Assembly (NCBI RefSeq): GCF_947367125.1
Contig: NZ_CANBCQ010000012.1
Coordinates: forward strand, 1 to 51,671
Direction of reading: 5' to 3'
Length of the DNA: 51,671 nucleotides
Source of the DNA: an uncultured Lactobacillus sp.
GTDB lineage: Bacteria; Bacillota; Bacilli; Lactobacillales; Lactobacillaceae
Under the pieces are notes generated by a model, which worked only from the letters and a program-made list of their open reading frames with translations, did not search any database and was not told where the DNA came from. The first letter of the stretch is position 1. Each line of letters begins with the position of its first letter. This document shows positions 1 through 7,793 of the stretch, one piece after another. A program made the position numbers and the translations under genes.

Positions 1-10
1 CTTTTTTGCA

Positions 11-58
11 ATAAAAAATCCTGTTAACAGCTTATCATATAGATAAGTCATCAACAGG
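11..58 (-). terminator. Distal rho-independent terminator downstream of efp
   Basis: Long imperfect hairpin with arms near 20-36 and 42-58. Read on the minus strand it is followed by a T-rich run (plus-strand A-run at 11-19). It lies beyond the efp terminator at 74-115, so it is either a back-up terminator for efp or the terminator of a gene outside the window. Confidence 0.6.
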
Positions 59-73
59 AAAAATTATAGAGCC

Positions 74-115
74 AAAATAATCCCCAACTTATGCATAAGT
101 TGAGGATTATTTTTT
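74..115 (-). terminator. efp terminator (bidirectional type)
   Basis: Near-perfect inverted repeat: an AAAATAATCC...CAACTTA arm, TGCA loop, then TAAGTTG...GGATTATTTTTT. It has T-runs on both strands and starts within 10 bases of the efp stop codon. Confidence 0.85.
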
Positions 116-120
116 ATCTT

Positions 121-696
121 TTATCTAGGTTGACTATCTGCACGTGACTTGTAATCACCGTTTTCGGTACCAATAACCAGCTTTTCACCATTCTTGATGA
201 AATCAGGAACTTGCACAACTAAGCCTGTTTCCATAGTAGCAGGTTTACCACCACCAGCTACAGTTGCACCCTTAATCTCTGGTTGTGTCTCCTTAACGGT
301 CATTTCAACAGTTGATGGCAATTCAATACCGATAATCTTGTTATCATCTGTAAAGTCCATATCAACCATAATGTTAGGCATCAAAAACTTAACGTCATCA
401 CCTAATTGATCGGCTGAAACTTCATATTGATCATAAGTATCAGTATCCATGAAAGTATAAGTATCACCTTCGCCGTAAAGATATTGGGCCTTTTTCTTAG
501 TTACTTCAACCAAATCTACCTTCTCAGTTGGACGCATGGTCTTGTGGACAACTGCACCACTCTTAACATCACGCAAATCCATTTGCATAACGGTATTACC
601 CTTACCTGGTTTATGGTGGTTAGCCTTTAAAACTTTGATCAATTTGCCATCTTGGCTAAAAATCATACCTTTTTTCAAATTAATTGCTTGTACCAT
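121..696 (-). CDS. efp: Elongation factor P
   Basis: EF-P binds ribosomes stalled on polyproline stretches, between the P and E sites, and stimulates peptide-bond formation. The 191-residue length fits the family (about 185-190). The N-terminal KOW-like domain carries the tip loop HHKPGKG; Lys32 lies where Gram-positive EF-Ps are modified (B. subtilis Lys32). OB-fold domains follow, including the LPSTVEMTV and GLVVQVPDFI segments. A GGGAG ribosome binding site sits about 8 bases before the ATG. It is followed by its own terminator and appears monocistronic. The modification enzyme cannot be inferred from this window. Confidence 0.97.
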   Translation of the reverse strand: MVQAINLKKGMIFSQDGKLIKVLKANHHKPGKGNTVMQMDLRDVKSGAVVHKTMRPTEKVDLVEVTKKKAQYLYGEGDTYTFMDTDTYDQYEVSADQLGDDVKFLMPNIMVDMDFTDDNKIIGIELPSTVEMTVKETQPEIKGATVAGGGKPATMETGLVVQVPDFIKNGEKLVIGTENGDYKSRADSQPR

Positions 697-818
697 TCTT
701 TTTTCTCCCTTACTCTATCTTAAACTGCTTTAGTGTTTTAGTCAGAGTACGCTGGAGGTAACGCAAATTTTTTTATCAACAGTAAATAAATCGTATTCAT
801 AATATCTAGTATACCAAA

Positions 819-1733
819 TTAGATATGTCTCAGGTAAATGCGATCGATTAAATGACCATCGGTCTTGTGTAAAATAAGGCTGGCACGCTGCTTAGTTGGC
901 GCAATATATTCACGCAAATTGACTAAATTGACCATTTGCCAAGTTTCTTCAGCTAGCTGCATTGCCTTATCTAATGGTCCATTAGCCATCTCATAATAAA
1001 AGTTATCCGGTTTATCCTTATTTAGTTTCAATACCTTCTTAAAGCGTTGCATGTACCATTCTTCAATTAAATCTTCTTCGGCATCAATATAAATTGAAAA
1101 ATCAAAGAAATCACTAGTCACCACCTGCCCATTTTCAGGCAATTGCAGAGTATTAATTCCTTCAATGATCAACACATCAGGATTCTTTACATGACCATAT
1201 TTTCCGGGCACAATATCGCTCAATTCCTGCGAATATAAAGGATATACAATATCCTTTTTTCCACTTAAGACATCCCGCAAAAAGTCGCTAAGCAAGGTCA
1301 TATTGTAACTTTCAGGGAAGCCCTTGCGCGGCATCAAGCCCCGGCGTTTCAATTCCTCATTAGGATAAATAAAACCATCCGTGGTCATCAAGTGTACCTT
1401 CAATTCTGGATAGGTTCTACTGAGCAACAATTGTAATAAACGCGCAGTGGTTGATTTGCCAACTGCAACTGACCCCGAAATGCCGATAATAAACGGAGCT
1501 GGTGAAAAACTTTTATGCAAAAATTCGATTTGTGCTTTTTGCGCATTCTTTTTTTGTTGGTAAACTAAATGTATGTAACTGATCAGACTGGTATAGATCT
1601 CATGCACATCGGTTAAATCAACTACGTCACCCAGAGATTTAATATCGGCCAATTCTTCTTTGGTAATATTTACTTTATCTAAAGGAGCTAATTTTGCCCA
1701 TTCATTTCTATTAAAATTCGTATAATTTCTCAT
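819..1733 (-). CDS. coaA: Type I pantothenate kinase
   Basis: Catalyses ATP-dependent phosphorylation of pantothenate, the first step of coenzyme A synthesis, in the cytosol. At 304 residues it matches the prokaryotic type I (PanK-I) family. The P-loop GSVAVGKS is at about residues 87-94, followed by family blocks such as MTTDGF, PRKGFPESY and DVLIIEGIN. It is transcribed divergently from the SGNH hydrolase across a 59-bp gap with overlapping TATAAT boxes for the two directions. The best Shine-Dalgarno-like stretch (AAGGA) is unusually far upstream, about 15 bases, and no better in-frame start is visible. The CoA feedback site was not checked residue by residue. Confidence 0.95.
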   Translation of the reverse strand: MRNYTNFNRNEWAKLAPLDKVNITKEELADIKSLGDVVDLTDVHEIYTSLISYIHLVYQQKKNAQKAQIEFLHKSFSPAPFIIGISGSVAVGKSTTARLLQLLLSRTYPELKVHLMTTDGFIYPNEELKRRGLMPRKGFPESYNMTLLSDFLRDVLSGKKDIVYPLYSQELSDIVPGKYGHVKNPDVLIIEGINTLQLPENGQVVTSDFFDFSIYIDAEEDLIEEWYMQRFKKVLKLNKDKPDNFYYEMANGPLDKAMQLAEETWQMVNLVNLREYIAPTKQRASLILHKTDGHLIDRIYLRHI

Positions 1734-1768
1734 ATATCGTATCCATATTCCTTCTAAAACACTTACTT

Positions 1769-1776
1769 ATTATAAT
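1769..1776. promoter_or_regulatory. Overlapping divergent -10 boxes
   Basis: The stretch ATTATAAT gives TATAAT on the plus strand (1771-1776, toward the SGNH hydrolase) and TATAAT on the minus strand (plus positions 1769-1774, toward coaA). Polymerase binding for one gene should exclude the other. The -35 elements are weak and not assigned. Confidence 0.55.
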
Positions 1777-1792
1777 AGAAAGCGCTAAAAAT

Positions 1793-2353
1793 ATGAAAAA
1801 AATTATTCTATTCGGTGATTCTATCTTCAATGGCTATCGCAATGGTAAAAATACCGACTTAGTAACTAATTTATTCCGACAAGAACTAAAAGATTATGCA
1901 CAGGTGGAAAACATTTCTAAAAGTGGGGCAACAACTGTTGAAGGCGTCGACTATTTAGCTCAAATCCCTAAAAAGCATGATTTAGTTGTCGTCGAATATG
2001 GCAATAACGATGCCGCAACAGCTTGGGGAATTAGTCCTGAAAGCTATGAAAAGAATCTAACTACAATCCTTACGGCAGTAGGCAAAGCTATTGTGGTAGG
2101 CCTATGTTTACCCGATCCTAATAATTTTGAAATTAACCAATATTACGGTGATGAACGCTTAGATCTTTTTAAAAACATTGCTAAAAAAGTTGCGCACAAT
2201 GAGCAGGCACCCTTTGTGGATATTCTACCAGCAATGCGTCAGCTAAAGGACAAATCGACATATTATCAGGCCGATGGTCAACATTTAACTGACAAAGGCA
2301 ACGAATTTTTAGTTAGCCAAATTGTGCCAGTAATCAAAAAAGAACTTGATTAG
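1793..2353 (+). CDS. SGNH/GDSL-family esterase or acyl hydrolase
   Basis: Small SGNH hydrolase, 186 residues, with no signal peptide, so probably cytosolic. Visible blocks: FGDSI near the N terminus (nucleophile Ser in block I), GNND around residue 70 (block III Asn) and DGQHLTDKG near residue 161 (block V Asp-x-x-His). All catalytic elements are present, so the enzyme should be active. The ester or carbohydrate-acetate substrate cannot be read from sequence. It converges on the GNAT gene with a few bases of overlap at the 3' ends. Confidence 0.88.
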   Translation: MKKIILFGDSIFNGYRNGKNTDLVTNLFRQELKDYAQVENISKSGATTVEGVDYLAQIPKKHDLVVVEYGNNDAATAWGISPESYEKNLTTILTAVGKAIVVGLCLPDPNNFEINQYYGDERLDLFKNIAKKVAHNEQAPFVDILPAMRQLKDKSTYYQADGQHLTDKGNEFLVSQIVPVIKKELD

Positions 2354-2799
2354 TTCAAGTCCTTCTTCATCATCACGTGTTCTACGCCGCCTTCATCAAA
2401 CGGTTCGCCTACAACTTGATAACCCAAACTATCATAGAAAGGCTTTACCCGCATTTGAGCGTGACAGTAAACTACATCAATCTTATTTTGCCATAAAAAT
2501 TTATGCACAGCTGTAATCATTTTCGACCCCAATTGCTGTCCACGTGCTTCTTTTGATACAGCTACTCGACCTAACATCCATTTACCATCTTCTTGAAACA
2601 GACGACAAGTCGCTAAGGCAGTCGTCTGTTTTTGATTGAGTAAATAGACTTGAAAGGCAATTAAGTCGGCATCATCTAAATCTGGTAGAGTTATTTTCTG
2701 CTCAGCCACAAAAGTCGTGTTGCGCAATTTTTCTACGCAATAGAATTCTCTCCCCGTCATTTCGTCAATTTTTTTAAAAGTAAAATCATCTATCTTCAT
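2350..2799 (-). CDS. GNAT acetyltransferase, ElaA-like
   Basis: 149-residue single-domain N-acetyltransferase. The N-terminal LRNTTFVAEQ, the central LGRVAVSKEARGQQLG (acetyl-CoA-binding R/Q-x-x-G-x-G/A type loop) and the terminal FYDSLGYQVVGEPFDEGG segment are typical of the ElaA branch. It begins one base after the stop codon of the substrate-binding protein gene and should be the last gene of the T-box-controlled transporter operon. That placement suggests a small amine or amino-acid-related substrate, but this is inference. Confidence 0.85.
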   Translation of the reverse strand: MKIDDFTFKKIDEMTGREFYCVEKLRNTTFVAEQKITLPDLDDADLIAFQVYLLNQKQTTALATCRLFQEDGKWMLGRVAVSKEARGQQLGSKMITAVHKFLWQNKIDVVYCHAQMRVKPFYDSLGYQVVGEPFDEGGVEHVMMKKDLN

Positions 2800-2800
2800 A

Positions 2801-3616
2801 TTACTTACCTAACCAACTACTATTTCTGTCAAACCATTTTTTATTAAGTTTGCGCAATTGACCATTTTTTTGCAACTTAACCAGGCCTTCATTAACCCTT
2901 TTGTGCAAAGTCTTGTCTCCCTTACGCATCCCTACAGCAAACAAGTCCATTGGCACGCGATCATTCTGAATTACCTTGTATTCGCTACTTTTAGCCATGT
3001 GAGCAATATAATAGTCGGCATAAACTTCATCTAACAGAATTCCTTGAATTCGTCCTGCATTCAGATCCAAGAATGAGTTAGAGATCGTATCATATAAAAC
3101 TGTTTTCTTATCATGCAGCACGTCTTGCTTAGTTTCATACCACTGCTCAGCCGTTGAACCAGTTTGCATCCCCAATTCGTATTGCTTCATTTGCTTAAAG
3201 GACCTAATACCACTGTCCTTTTTCACTACTAATACCTGCCGATTGCGCAAATATGGCCGACTAAAAGCTACTTTCTTTTTACGTTCTGGCGTAATGCTAT
3301 AACCATTCCAGAGTAAGTCTATCGTACCGTTACGCAGCTCCGTAACGTTCATTGACCAGTCAATTGTCTGAAAAGACACCTTAATGCCATATTGCCTAAA
3401 GACTGCTTTAGCTAAATCAATGTCATAACCCGTCAATTGGCCGTTTTTCTTTTCAAAGCCCATTGGTACAAAACTATCGTCTAAGCCAATTACCACTTGC
3501 TTTTTGCTGGCAATCTTATTCCATGTATCTTGAGTATTAGCTTCTTTTTGTACGCTTTGGCAACCAGTTAAAAATAATATTATGGCCAAAACGATACCTA
3601 AAATCCATTTTTTCAT
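2801..3616 (-). CDS. Amino-acid ABC transporter substrate-binding lipoprotein
   Basis: 271-residue family-3 solute-binding protein (GlnH/HisJ type). The signal peptide ends in a lipobox LTGC (Cys at about residue 19), so it should be a membrane-anchored lipoprotein. Family blocks include VVIGLDDSFVPMGF, GYDIDLAKAV, WNGYSITPERKKKVAFS and AVGMRKGD. It is encoded third, after the permease and ATPase, with a 3-base gap. The leader T-box reads best as histidine, so histidine is the leading ligand guess. Binding-site residues alone do not settle the substrate. Confidence 0.93.
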   Translation of the reverse strand: MKKWILGIVLAIILFLTGCQSVQKEANTQDTWNKIASKKQVVIGLDDSFVPMGFEKKNGQLTGYDIDLAKAVFRQYGIKVSFQTIDWSMNVTELRNGTIDLLWNGYSITPERKKKVAFSRPYLRNRQVLVVKKDSGIRSFKQMKQYELGMQTGSTAEQWYETKQDVLHDKKTVLYDTISNSFLDLNAGRIQGILLDEVYADYYIAHMAKSSEYKVIQNDRVPMDLFAVGMRKGDKTLHKRVNEGLVKLQKNGQLRKLNKKWFDRNSSWLGK

Positions 3617-3619
3617 TGC

Positions 3620-4240
3620 CTAATCCTCGCTTAACGGTTGAACCTTGAGCATCTGATCCGCTACATTCTCTGCAAAATTCAAGTCGTGGGTAATAATCAG
3701 CTGAGTTAAACCAGATTTTTTCAAGCTTAAAATCATCTTCTCAACTTTTCTACGTAAATTTGGATCTAGCGCACTAGTTGGCTCATCATAACAAAGAATC
3801 CGCGGCTTCATAGCCAAGGCTCTAGCAATCGCTACTCGCTGTTTTTGGCCTCCTGATAACTCATAAGGGTATTGCTGTTCACGCCCACTCATTTGTAGAC
3901 GCTTTAACAATACACGCGCATCCTGCTCTGCTTCAGCTTTACTCTTTTTTAATACCAACGTAGGTGCCAAAGTAATATTTTGTAAAACGTTCAAATTAGG
4001 AAAAAGATTATAATCCTGGAAAACTACGCCAACTTTGCCAGAATCATAAGGCTTGCCATCAATTAAAATTTGACCACTATCCTTAGTTTCAAGCCCTGCA
4101 ATGATTCTTAATAACGTGGTCTTTCCAGCACCGGATGGTCCTACAATGGTCATAATTTCGCCATCTTTTAAAGTAAAAGAAATATCTTTTAAAATTTGGT
4201 GACCATTGAATCCTTTACTCAATTTTTTTACTTCTAGCAT
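3620..4240 (-). CDS. Amino-acid ABC transporter ATP-binding protein
   Basis: 206-residue ATPase of the polar amino-acid uptake (GlnQ/HisP) family. Walker A GPSGAGKTT, Q-loop VFQDYNLFPNLNV, signature LSGGQKQRVAIARAL, Walker B ILCYDEPTSALDP and switch ITHD are all intact. It is somewhat shorter at the C terminus than the roughly 240-residue family norm. A strong GGAGGTGAG ribosome binding site precedes the start. It couples ATP hydrolysis to import through the adjacent permease, probably as a homodimer on a permease homodimer. Confidence 0.95.
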   Translation of the reverse strand: MLEVKKLSKGFNGHQILKDISFTLKDGEIMTIVGPSGAGKTTLLRIIAGLETKDSGQILIDGKPYDSGKVGVVFQDYNLFPNLNVLQNITLAPTLVLKKSKAEAEQDARVLLKRLQMSGREQQYPYELSGGQKQRVAIARALAMKPRILCYDEPTSALDPNLRRKVEKMILSLKKSGLTQLIITHDLNFAENVADQMLKVQPLSED

Positions 4241-4253
4241 GCTCTCACCTCCA

Positions 4254-4901
4254 CTACTTGTAATAAGAAAAGTGCTTTTCTAGTTTCTTTAAAACAAAGG
4301 CACAAATACTGATTAACAATAAATAGATCACACCGACTAATACTAGTGGCACCAAAGTTACATCCCTAGCCATTGCTACATTGCCGGCCCTAAGCAAATC
4401 GCCTAAGCCAATAACGTAAACCAGTGATGAATCCTTAACCAAGTTAATTACCTCATTGCCAATTGATGGTAAAACAATTTTTATTACCTGGGGAATAATG
4501 ATCTTAGTCATTGTCTGCCAGCGGTTCAAGCGCAAAACTTTCGCTGCTTCAAATTGCCCTTCATCAATCGACTGAAAACCACCACGAAAAATTTCCGCAA
4601 AATAAGCCGCGTAATTCAAAACAAAAGCAAATAAGGCTGCTTGATAGCGCGGAAAGACAATATGAATGATGGGTAAGCCATAAAAGACAAAAATTAATTG
4701 CAATAATAAGGGCGTGCCCCGCATGATCCAAACATAAAAGTTAACCAACCAGCGTAATGGTTTAAACTTACTTTTTTCACCTAATGAGACCAAAATTCCT
4801 AATGGCGTTGCTAAAATTAACGTCCAGAAAAAAATACTTAACGTCATACCTGCTCCTGACAAAAGAGCGGGCAAAATTTCTGCAATATATCTTAATGACA
4901 T
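4254..4901 (-). CDS. Amino-acid ABC transporter permease
   Basis: 215-residue membrane permease (HisM/GlnP type) with about five transmembrane helices. The ATPase-contacting EAA motif region reads FEAAKVLRLNRWQTMTKIIIP. It is the first gene after the T-box leader and has a GAAGGTGAG ribosome binding site. Because only one permease gene is present, the channel is probably a homodimer. Order permease-ATPase-binding protein-GNAT, with gaps of 3-13 bases, indicates one transcript. Confidence 0.94.
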   Translation of the reverse strand: MSLRYIAEILPALLSGAGMTLSIFFWTLILATPLGILVSLGEKSKFKPLRWLVNFYVWIMRGTPLLLQLIFVFYGLPIIHIVFPRYQAALFAFVLNYAAYFAEIFRGGFQSIDEGQFEAAKVLRLNRWQTMTKIIIPQVIKIVLPSIGNEVINLVKDSSLVYVIGLGDLLRAGNVAMARDVTLVPLVLVGVIYLLLISICAFVLKKLEKHFSYYK

Positions 4902-4929
4902 ACTCTCACCTTCATTTTTCTTTCCTAAT

Positions 4930-4960
4930 AAAAAAGCCCCCTTAGGACTAGCCTAAGAGG
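4930..4960 (-). terminator. T-box terminator 2
   Basis: Minus-strand CCTCTTAGG, CTAGT loop region, CCTAAGGGGG then CTTTTTTA. It follows the second T-box and lies 29 bases or more upstream of the permease start. Confidence 0.82.
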
Positions 4961-5034
4961 ACGAACGGATCGTGTTTCCACCTCATGTTTGCACTTGCTC
5001 ACGCAACTTGCCTCACTAGGTTGATTATCTTAAA

Positions 5035-5067
5035 AGAAAAACCCTCATAGCCAAACGGCTACGAGGG
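5035..5067 (-). terminator. T-box terminator 1
   Basis: Minus-strand CCCTCGTAGCC, loop, GGCTATGAGGG then TTTTTC. It overlaps the 3' side of T-box module 1 as expected for a competing antiterminator/terminator pair. Confidence 0.85.
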
Positions 5068-5306
5068 CGAATGTAATCGCGGTTCCACCTCATATTTACA
5101 AATTGCTCACGCAACTTGCCTCAATAAGTTCAATAATCAACCTTTAGCTATAACGGGCTATCCCGGATTTTCCTACTTTTGTTCAGAAGACCAACTCACA
5201 GATGTGATTCATACTAGCAAATATCTTATTTCCACCAGCAAAGACTCTCTATTACTTTGACCAGTATTACTATTTCTGTTCTAAGTTGTTTTTAATGTTG
5301 ACTTAA

Positions 5307-5335
5307 ATCTTAAATGATCCCGCAACTTTTGTCAA
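5307..5335 (-). promoter_or_regulatory. Promoter of the T-box/ABC transporter operon
   Basis: Minus-strand TTGACA (plus 5330-5335), 17-bp spacer, TAAGAT (plus 5307-5312). It ends at the 3' end of the helicase gene, so the roughly 400-base leader begins just downstream. Confidence 0.75.
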
Positions 5336-7642
5336 TTATTTTTCTTCATAAGTATCTGGATCAACATCAAGCAATGGGCTCTTTTCTCCAGTATAAATAA
5401 TATCTAGCTTATACATTGCACGAGAAGTAATAGTATAAACAAGTTGAGTTTCATCCAGTTTATGGTAAGCCGCTTTAGAAGCATCCCACATGACTACTGC
5501 ATCAAATTCTAATCCTTTAGCTAAATAAGATGGAATGACTAATGTACCATCAACTAAACGCTGGTTAGCTGTCGCAATTAAAGTTGCTTTTTCACCTTTT
5601 TTAACTAGTTCTTCATGGACAAACTTAGCTGCGGCCAAGTCCTTGGTGATTACCGCTGTCGTGCGCTTATTTTGTTCATTGTCCTTTAACACATTAACTA
5701 AAACATCTAATGCCTCTTCATCATTCTTTCTGCCCCAAATTATAGGCTTAGGTCCCTTACGGTTAAAGGCTTCAATCTTTTCACCTTGACGCAGAATTTG
5801 CTTAGTAAAATTAGTCAGTTCCTTAGTTGAACGATAAGACTTGGTCAATTGCACCACATCAGTTTTTTCTGGATCAAACAAACCTGAGATTTGCTTGAGC
5901 AAGCTACGGCTCTCATCCTTAGTAAAAATCGCCTGGTTCAAATCGCCCAACATCGTAAACTTAGCCCGTGGGAAATTATACTTGAGATAAGCTAATTGAA
6001 ATGGCGTATAATCCTGAATTTCATCAATAAAGGCATAACGCATCTCATAATCAGTTCTACGGCCAGTAATCAAATCATACAAATACAAGTAAGCTGAAAC
6101 GTCATTCATCGCTATATGATGTTGCTTAAAGTTATTCTTGACTCCTTCAACATGCTCTAGCCATTCAGCTTCATCAATGTCCCACTTAGACAAATCGACC
6201 ATCTTAGGCACTGCCCGCAAGAAGCTCAAGTATTGGGCCCGCATATTCAAAAAGTGATTGTGTAAAATCCGCTTGTGCACGCCCTTTAAAGCAGCCAAAA
6301 CAATTTTTCTACCTAAAAAGGCTTCTTCTTTGGCTTCTGATTCAAATTCCTGATCAGGACGATCATAAAGTTCATTTAATTCAGACTGACTCATCCCTTC
6401 GATGGTATGAGCTACCCAAGCCTTCTTAGTTTCTGGCGTAATCTTGCGGTTGAGCATCTTAATTAACTCTTCACGCGTTGCATCAATCCGATTAGCTAAA
6501 TTGTAATTTTCATTGAAAGAATAGTAGATCTCCTTGATCTTTTCTTTATCAAAATATGGCTTCTTCTTATCACGGAAGTAAATATTCTTAAAAATGACGC
6601 CCCGCTTGTTCAAGCGCTTAGCATACCGCGTCAGTAAATTAAAGAAGTTAACTGAATCCTTAAATTTAGAAATATTGCTATCGGCGGTTTGGTCTTCAAA
6701 TTGTCTAAATAAATTTTCAACTTCCATACCAGGCAAACGCCGTGCAACAAACTGCCAATAAGTCATTTGCACCATGTTTTGCTCACCCATTTCAGGCAGA
6801 ACATTCTTGATGTAGTCATTAAAAAGTTGGTTTGGACTAAACATAATGACATCGCTAGAAGTTAAATTGCCACGATAACGGTAAAGCAAAAAGGCAATTC
6901 TTTGCAAAATAGCACTAGTCTTACCAGACCCAGCTGCTCCTTGCACGAAAAGCAAATCAGCGCTGGTATTTCTAATAATCTTGTTTTGTTCTTGCTGGAT
7001 CGTCGTCACAATTGACTTCATCTGGGTTGATGATTTTTCTGACAAAACCTCTAGCAACATTTGATCGCCAATCGATTCATTGGTATCAAACATGTTCACG
7101 ATCTTGCCATCTTCAATCATGAATTGCCGCTTCTTTGTCATATCAACGGTAATTTCACCTTCAGGCGAGTTATAAGAAACTTTGCCTAATTTACCATCAT
7201 AGTAAATTGAAGAAATTGGTGCTCGCCAATCATAAATTAAGAAATGATCATCTTTGTCCGCAAATGAACCCAAGCCAATATAGATCGTTTCAGCTTGATC
7301 TTCATTTTTTTCCTTAAAGTCAACTCGAGCAAAATATGGTCGCTTTTCTAAGCGTTCCACCGTTTCTAACTGCTTGGCTGAATGTTGCCAAGCGTGTTCA
7401 CGTTCACTTAATAATTGTTGTTGCTGATGGATTGATAAGGCCGTTTCCATTGAAGTAGAATAGCCATCATAATCCAATTTAACATCGTCAAAAAAGTGTG
7501 AATTAAGCTCTCTTGCTTCGCCTTCAGCTGATTTGATAGATTTCTTTAAAGTTTTTTCGCGGTCCTTGATCTGACCCATAATATTATCAAGGTGTTTTTG
7601 TTCAAGTGCTTTTTCGTTTTTTTCAGTTTTGGCTGTAGCCAT
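5336..7642 (-). CDS. helD: HelD-type superfamily 1 helicase / RNA polymerase recycling factor
   Basis: 768-residue UvrD/Rep-like ATPase. A helical N-terminal arm of about 100 residues is followed by the HelD block PYFARVDF ... IYIG ... YDWRAPISSIYYDG (about 102-149). Walker A is GAAGSGKT (235-242) and Walker B FIDEIQDYTPFQ. C-terminal helicase motifs include LTKSYRST and GLEFDAVVMW. In Firmicutes HelD proteins dissociate stalled RNA polymerase from DNA using ATP; many genomes annotate them as DNA helicase IV. The N-terminal arm and YDWRAP block favour HelD over a true UvrD. It is transcribed alone, divergent from the metalloprotease. Confidence 0.9.
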   Translation of the reverse strand: MATAKTEKNEKALEQKHLDNIMGQIKDREKTLKKSIKSAEGEARELNSHFFDDVKLDYDGYSTSMETALSIHQQQQLLSEREHAWQHSAKQLETVERLEKRPYFARVDFKEKNEDQAETIYIGLGSFADKDDHFLIYDWRAPISSIYYDGKLGKVSYNSPEGEITVDMTKKRQFMIEDGKIVNMFDTNESIGDQMLLEVLSEKSSTQMKSIVTTIQQEQNKIIRNTSADLLFVQGAAGSGKTSAILQRIAFLLYRYRGNLTSSDVIMFSPNQLFNDYIKNVLPEMGEQNMVQMTYWQFVARRLPGMEVENLFRQFEDQTADSNISKFKDSVNFFNLLTRYAKRLNKRGVIFKNIYFRDKKKPYFDKEKIKEIYYSFNENYNLANRIDATREELIKMLNRKITPETKKAWVAHTIEGMSQSELNELYDRPDQEFESEAKEEAFLGRKIVLAALKGVHKRILHNHFLNMRAQYLSFLRAVPKMVDLSKWDIDEAEWLEHVEGVKNNFKQHHIAMNDVSAYLYLYDLITGRRTDYEMRYAFIDEIQDYTPFQLAYLKYNFPRAKFTMLGDLNQAIFTKDESRSLLKQISGLFDPEKTDVVQLTKSYRSTKELTNFTKQILRQGEKIEAFNRKGPKPIIWGRKNDEEALDVLVNVLKDNEQNKRTTAVITKDLAAAKFVHEELVKKGEKATLIATANQRLVDGTLVIPSYLAKGLEFDAVVMWDASKAAYHKLDETQLVYTITSRAMYKLDIIYTGEKSPLLDVDPDTYEEK

Positions 7643-7793
7643 CTAATCACCTTTTCCTTAAAAATTCGCATTCTATTTTATCATGAATAGCGCTTTCATA
7701 GTAGTTTTCTTGCTCGTTAGCAAAAACATAAGCTAAATTTGGTGAAAATTTTACTTTCAGAGACTATAATTTTGGCGTATTGGAGTGATATTA

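Larger units (their letters stand above)
4930..5300 (-). promoter_or_regulatory. T-box riboswitch leader with duplicated antiterminator/terminator module
   Basis: Read on the minus strand. Stem I elements: AGTA and AGAGAG near 5256-5244, GGTGGAAA near 5231, then GAA-T-CAC-A (about 5210-5203). The specifier therefore reads CAC, histidine. A GGG/CCC hairpin follows. The T-box GGTGGAACCGCG (plus 5078-5090) is followed by terminator 1. A second T-box, GGTGGAAACACG (plus 4971-4983), has its own terminator. A 20-bp block, GAGGCAAGTTGCGTGAGCAA, is repeated exactly before each T-box (plus 5103-5122 and 4995-5014). Only one stem I is present. The CAC reading comes from the usual codon-plus-9-nt-to-GAG spacing and a following A. 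Confidence 0.85.

Noticed and set aside
4930..5300. Two complete tandem T-boxes
   Set aside because: Stem I, AGAGAG, GGTG and specifier elements occur once only; just the antiterminator/terminator part is duplicated.
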